Below are positions 59,441-64,000 of a stretch of 64,000 nucleotides of DNA, piece after piece. Origin of the DNA: Microcebus murinus (taxonomy: Eukaryota > Chordata > Mammalia > Primates > Cheirogaleidae); assembly GCF_040939455.1 (NCBI RefSeq), contig NC_134120.1, positions 52,653,001 through 52,717,000 on the forward strand, in the 5' to 3' direction. Positions within the stretch are counted from its first letter, which is position 1, and every line of letters begins with the position of its first letter. The notes under the pieces are model-generated. The model worked only from the letters and a program-made list of their open reading frames with translations, did not search any database and was not told where the DNA came from. The translations under genes and the position numbers were made by a program.

Positions 59441-60477
59441 ATGTTTCTTATGCTTTGAGTTTATTAAGCTCCTTGGATCTGTGGCTTTTGAGTTTTCATC
59501 AAATTTCGACATTCTATTTGGGTGTTTTAAAAATCTTCTATATATTTATTAAGATGTCAGTATTTCCTCTAGCTTCTTTAACATGCAAAATAAAGTTATA
59601 ATAACTGTTCTAATGTCCTTGTCTGCCACTTCTATCATCTGTAATTTCTAGGTCTATTTGTATTGATTGCATTTTCTCATTTTGGGTCATATTTTCGTGC
59701 TTCTTTGCATGCCTGGTAATTTTTTTATTGGAATTCACAGTGTGAATTTTATCTTGTTAGGAGCTGGATATTTTTATATTTCTATAAATATTTTTAAGCT
59801 TTATTCTGGCACTTGAAAACTGATTCTTCTGTGTCTTGCTTTCAAGATTTGTTATGTGGGGCCAGAGCAGCATTTAGTCTAAGGAAAAGTTTTCCCCCAC
59901 TCTAGAGGCAAAATGCCTTTAGATACTTTATCCAAGGTCCATTCAATTATGAGCTTTTCTTTGGCTGGTGGGAACACAAACTCTTCCTGGCTTTCTGTGA
60001 TTACTGGGGATGCTGTTATCTAATCCTTCCAGTGGCTTTTCCCTGACCTAGAGTTTCCATATATGACTTTGCTGATCAGTAGGTACTCAGCTGAAGACTT
60101 GAGGGGGTTCCTCTGTGGATTTCCAGAGACCTCTGTGTTTCTTGTAAGCAGCATATTGTTGCTCCTCATCGCTACCCTGTTCTGTGAGCTCCAGGGCTTT
60201 CTTGACTCCCAGCTCCACTTTCTAAACTCAGACAGATCAGCAGGCTCAGCTGGGTTCCCTGTTTCTGCACCAACACCTGGACCTTCTTTCTAAGCAATAA
60301 GCTGGAGCCATTGTAGGACTCAGCTTGTATCCTGTCTCTCAAGGATCATGGTTTTTAGTTTCCTGACATTCAATATCTTGAGAATCATTTCATATATATT
60401 TTGTGTGTGTGTGTTTCTTTATTTTAAGTGAGAAATAAATCTTGTTCCTTTTACTCCATCTTGGCCAGAAATTGATA

Positions 60478-61615
60478 CCTGACATCCTCCTGTTGGTCAC
60501 AGGGGCTCTGTTTATTTGTTTCTATTGATACATCTTTAAGTTCACTGATTTCTTTTCTCTAGTATCTAATCTATTGTTAATTCCACCCACTGAATATTTT
60601 ATTTCTCATATTTTATTTTTTAAGTATAGAAATTTCAACTTTTATATCTCCTAGTTTTTCCTCATTATGTTCACATTGTAGTTCAAATCCTCAAGTATTT
60701 TTATTATGGCTGTTTTAACATTTTTCTGCTAATTCCATCATTATTGTCTGATTTTTTCCTCTGATTATGGGTCACTTTTTCTTCCTTCTTCATATATCAA
60801 GTAATTTTTATGGGTTCTGGAAGTTGTGAATTCCACATGGTTGAGTGCTGGATTTTGTTGCATTTCTTTAAAGAGTGTACAGATTTATTTTGGCAGATAG
60901 TTATTTGTGAATTTGGGGGGAGGAGGATAGATTCTAGAGTAACTTCTAGCTAGGGCAAATTTAGCCTCATGAATGAGGTATGAGACTTCTAAGGTTTCCA
61001 TGGTATGTCCTGTGTATTTGACCGTGTCTTTCTACTCTGGCTGATGTGAAGTCTGTTATTCTGTCATAGTTGAAAGCAGATGTCCACCTGGTGTGTTTTT
61101 AATATGTATATGCACATTCCTATCCCTGTATGAGCTCTGGGACTTTTTTGGACTGTAGCTCCATGGTTCTTTGCTGAGAAGTTAATTTTTGCCTGATCCT
61201 GGGAAAGTTCAACTTATGTAGCCTCTAAAGGTATTCAGCCAGAGTCAAGAGGACCTCCATACTAATTTCTGGAGTGATTTCTCTTTGTTGATCCCACTTT
61301 CTGGTGCTCTGACCAGCAGATTCTAGCTGACTTCCTGAGCTCTGATCTCTGTTTCTTCACCTCAGTGATCCTGTTGAGCTCTGTTCAGGAACTCCTTCTC
61401 TGTGCGCTATTTTGGAAATTGCTTCTGAGTAGAAAGCCATGTTGATTGGAAGGCTTACTTAACTTGTTTTCTTTCTCCCTGGCATCATGGTCCTGTATTT
61501 CCTGTTGTCAAGTTTTATAACAGTTGCTTCCTTTCTTTGTCCAGTTTTTTAGTCATTTACAGTGGAAGGGAATTCTGATCTCTGTTGCTCTGTCATGGTT
61601 GGAAACAGAAGTTGA
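60478..61615 (-). repeat. Second old L1 5' region, antisense
   Basis: A second set of L1M 5' landmarks starts straight after the first element's terminus: 'gttcactgatttcttttctc' (60,541), 'gattatgggtcactttttc' (60,763), 'gtgctggattttgttgc' (60,845), 'gacttttttggactgtag' (61,141), and the terminus-like 'tctgttgctctgtcatgg' (61,581). It is a different subfamily, not a duplication. Confidence 0.65.
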
Positions 61616-61669
61616 CTTGATATTTTTAACATATACATCAGTGCACATAACTGACTGTAAACAGTATTT

Positions 61670-61745
61670 GTTTATTATTGGAATGAAAGCTCAATGAGGG
61701 CCATGACTTTTTGTTCTTTGCTATAATTGCAATATTTGTTAAACT
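61670..61745 (+). repeat. L2 3' end, sense
   Basis: 'ggaatgaaagctcaatgaggg' and 'ccatgactttttgttctttgc' match the L2 terminus ('gtaagctccatgagggcagggac' type). Confidence 0.65.
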
Positions 61746-61790
61746 AATCTACATCATTATCATATTGTAGTCAGTAAATTCCTTCAGAAA

Positions 61791-62078
61791 TTTTTTTTAG
61801 AGACAGAGTCTTGCTCTCTTCCCTCGGCTAGAGTGCAGTGGAACAATCATAGCTCACTGTAACATCATACACTGAGGTTTAAGTGATCCTCAGCCTCCCT
61901 AATAGCTAGGACTTCATGTGTGCACCACCATGCCTGGCTAATTTTTTCGGTTTTTTGTAGAGATAGGGTCTCATTATGTTGCTAAGGCTGGTCTTGAATT
62001 CCTGGCCTCAAGCAATCCTCCCACCTTGGCCTCCCAAAGTGCAAGGATTCTAGGTGTGAGCCTCACTACCTGGCCAAA
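61791..62078 (-). mobile_element. AluJ-like SINE, antisense, diverged
   Basis: 'agagacagagtcttgctctc' (61,799) to 'gtgtgagcctcactacctgg' (62,074), both arms present with several small deletions. AGTAAATT occurs before (61,772) and after (62,081) and may be the TSD. Confidence 0.88.
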
Positions 62079-62369
62079 AGTAAATTTTTATTCTTCTTTT
62101 TGCATATATCATGTAATTCACTTTGACCTCGAAAGTAGTGTAGATACTATGCAGAAACCTAGCTTTTCTCTTTTTGCTACTAAGCCAAAATGTCTACTGA
62201 TTATTGGGAAACTTGGATTTAAGTGGAGGAAGAATTTTGGCCTATATCTCTGTAAAAATTCCAAAGCATTTACATACAAATTCTTTTTATGTTTTTCGTG
62301 AGATATCAGTAAGTACACTGGTAGAAGTATGCTCAAAATTTCATCAGCCCATGTTTAGAGGAATGCAGG
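62079..62369. other. Unclassified sequence
   Basis: Overlapping frames on both strands (62,026-62,422) have no recognisable domain. No repeat is called. Confidence 0.4.
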
Positions 62370-62830
62370 ATGGGTCTGACAAGTTCTTTTCTTCAAGAAA
62401 GGCCACCCCAAATGAATCTTAAGTTAGATAGAAGTGGGAGGGTAGATTCCAAGCATGAGGAAAGCATGAGCGAAGGCACTCAGTCCTCAGTCTGCAGGAG
62501 GTGTGGTCGAAGAGCTACATGCTGTCATCTTGAAGTCTCATTGCAGTCTCCAGTTAGCAATGTGCAATGCGCGGTTGGCTGTGACTCAAGGATGCAGTTA
62601 AGGACTGCAGGGGCAGCAGCATACAGGTTAAAGCTGATCTCTGCGGTAGGAAGAGCTTTTGGCAGGGAGTGTTTACATAGACTATGAAGAGCTGTGTGCT
62701 AGAGGGAGAACCTTGAGAGACACCAAGATAAAAGATCGGTGGGTAAAGAGGACTCAGACAGTAGACAGAGGAGTGCCGTTCAGAGAGGTTTAATGAGAAT
62801 CAAAAGAGTGGTCTCATGCTAAGAGAACAG
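62370..62830 (+). repeat. Old unnamed mammalian repeat (family A)
   Basis: 'ggaaagcatgagcgaaggcac', 'aaccttgagagacaccaagat' and 'gttcagagaggtttaatgag' fit the same unnamed repeat as 45,640-47,330. The 105-codon frame at 62,370-62,687 is probably chance. Confidence 0.4.
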
Positions 62831-62839
62831 ATCTGTGTT

Positions 62840-63010
62840 TCTCATAGTCTGACTCACAAAAACGTGACATTAGAATTATGTGGGATGGGCAAGGCCCAAA
62901 TACATTTATTTATAAAAATAAATGTATTTGGGCCTCTCCCCAAATTTTCTGAATTGAAATTTCTGTGAGTAGGGCCCAAAGATCTGCATTTTATAAAGTT
63001 TCCTAAGAAA
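62840..63010 (+). repeat. MER5-like hAT MITE with embedded hairpin
   Basis: 'tgtttctcatagtctgactc', 'ttttctgaattgaaatttctg' and 'ggcccaaagatctgcatttt' follow the MER5 order. A perfect inverted repeat sits at 62,892-62,935 in its middle. Confidence 0.55.
62892..62935. repeat. Perfect 20-bp inverted repeat, 4-nt loop
   Basis: Left arm AGGCCCAAATACATTTATTT (62,892-62,911), loop ATAA, right arm 62,916-62,935 exactly its reverse complement. Transcribed, it would form an uninterrupted 20-bp stem. Confidence 0.97.
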
Positions 63011-64000
63011 GTTTTAGCCAAATTAGCCACTTGAGTAGAGTTTCAGGAAGGAGGAACCAGCACCCAAGTGGAGCACAGCGTGAAGGTCTAGTCCAGTAGG
63101 ACCGTCAAGGGATCCACAGCGTCTGACCCTTCAAAGGATCCCTGGGTCCTGAGTCTTCTTGCTGCTGCAACTAGGATCACCCTTTGCCAAGTTTCTGTGC
63201 AACCTATTGATATATTAAAATAATAAGTGTTCATTGACTAAGTGTATAAAGCATTTACAAATATTATTGATATGAACATTGTTAATAACTAAGTTGGTAG
63301 ATTAAAGAGAAGGCTGAAGAAGGAAAAGACTCATCCTTGAGCCAGCACTGAAGTCGCTGTGTGTCACACATTCACTCCTCAAACAGGACGTGGACCCAGC
63401 TGCCACCCCTTTTCAAAGTCTGTTCAGAATTCAGCCAACATTTTCTAAGGGTTTGCTGTGTATGTCACCTACTACGTGTCTATCAGTACGTCCAGATATA
63501 CTTCTGAGTACAGCAGGCCTTAACTAGTCATGTTCACTGTATTCAAAAGTACAGGGAGGTGGGGGTCGGGGGGCTCTGGAAGCTTTCATTTCCCATCCTC
63601 CTAGAGTTTTTAACACTATCGATCTGTATTTTTTCTATTATAATGTATTTATTTTGCTGCCTTCTTTTGAGAAATACACAGTGCTTCTTTTTCTTTTCTT
63701 TTTTCTGCCTGGCATGATAAAACCAAAAACTCTTTTGTGAAAGAGTACATTCCTCAGAAGTTTACTCAAATAGCCATAACTCATAGTCACAACCTTTCCC
63801 ATAATTATTAATTTTTCATTAATGAATTAATATAATATATATGCACCATTTAAGAAAACTTTTCTTTTGCATTAAAATTTTACTTTATTTGAAATGTATT
63901 TTTTATTTATATAAATTTATGCAGTACAAGTATAATTTTGTTACATGCCTAGACTGTGTATTGTGATAGTCGGGACTTTTATTTATTTATTTTTTTTTAT
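63011..64000. other. Unclassified sequence to window end
   Basis: Possible L2 trace at 63,420-63,480 ('gccaacattttctaagggtt'). G-rich run at 63,556-63,575. AT-rich after 63,780. No gene is recognised. Confidence 0.4.

Larger units (their letters stand above)
55545..60470 (-). mobile_element. Old L1 (L1M-type), antisense, ORF2 through 5' UTR, with nested insertions
   Basis: Landmarks in antisense order: 'ctggatacaagtacttaacc' (55,667), 'tgatccatttggagttaatt' (55,921), 'gattgggattgccttgaac' (56,328), 'ggtcttatttttgatcttag' (57,554), 'ctggccttgtagaatgag' (57,992), 'cctggtaatttttttattgg' (59,713), 'gtactcagctgaagactt' (60,083) and the 5' terminus 'ttttactccatcttggcc' (60,449). Nested: an L1MA-like element (56,378-57,130), an Alu and a micro-insertion (58,607-58,976), and an inverted segment (58,383-58,515). 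Confidence 0.88.

Overview
This is about 64 kb of nuclear DNA from a primate, and it reads as intergenic or deep-intronic sequence. The best fit is a strepsirrhine (lemur-type) genome. Three things point there: dimeric Alu elements whose right arm reads 'gaggttgctgtgagcta' and, in two copies, whose central linker is long (positions 2880-2925 and 35095-35140); a young L1 family with its own 3' UTR (41,421-42,022, 51,824-53,049, 18,291-18,923 and a 70-bp stub at 34,050); and the older mammalian repeats (MIR, L2, CR1/L3, MLT1, MER2, MER5) shared by all primates. I recognise no host protein-coding gene, tRNA, rRNA, CRISPR array or complete promoter. The only reading frames I can assign to a protein family are broken C-terminal pieces of L1 ORF2.

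Layout. 1-9 kb is mostly unique sequence with two Alus and one MIR. 9-16 kb is a patchwork of ancient MIR and L2 pieces with an MLT1A LTR, a monomeric Alu with a perfect 15-bp target-site duplication (TSD) and a tiny retroposed RNA 3' end. 17-23 kb holds a Tigger-type MITE, a truncated young L1 and a long antisense old L1. 23-27 kb has MIR/L2 pieces, an L1MA-like 3' end, a 76-bp retroposed RNA with an 18-bp TSD, and a MER8/Tigger-like MITE. 26.9-31.3 kb has no repeat I recognise and is the best candidate for constrained regulatory sequence. 31-36 kb has MIR, CR1/L3, L2 and two Alus, one of them splitting a MIR. 36-41 kb is largely unique, with a complete MER2 and a GC-rich block at 39.2-40.3 kb. 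41-53 kb alternates L1, Alu, hAT-type and unnamed old repeats. 54.6-55.2 kb is a TTAA-flanked element that looks piggyBac-like. 55.5-61.6 kb is a large antisense old L1 with nested L1MA-like, Alu and micro-insertions and an inverted internal segment. The last 2.4 kb holds an Alu, an unnamed repeat and a MER5-like element containing a perfect 20-bp-stem hairpin.

There is no gene system working together here. The strongest observations concern retrotransposition: several very short 5'-truncated insertions with clear TSDs, two sites where the same target was used twice, and local inversion or palindrome formation inside old repeats. Family names come from remembered consensus sequences and repeat boundaries are approximate unless a TSD fixes them. 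No search was run.
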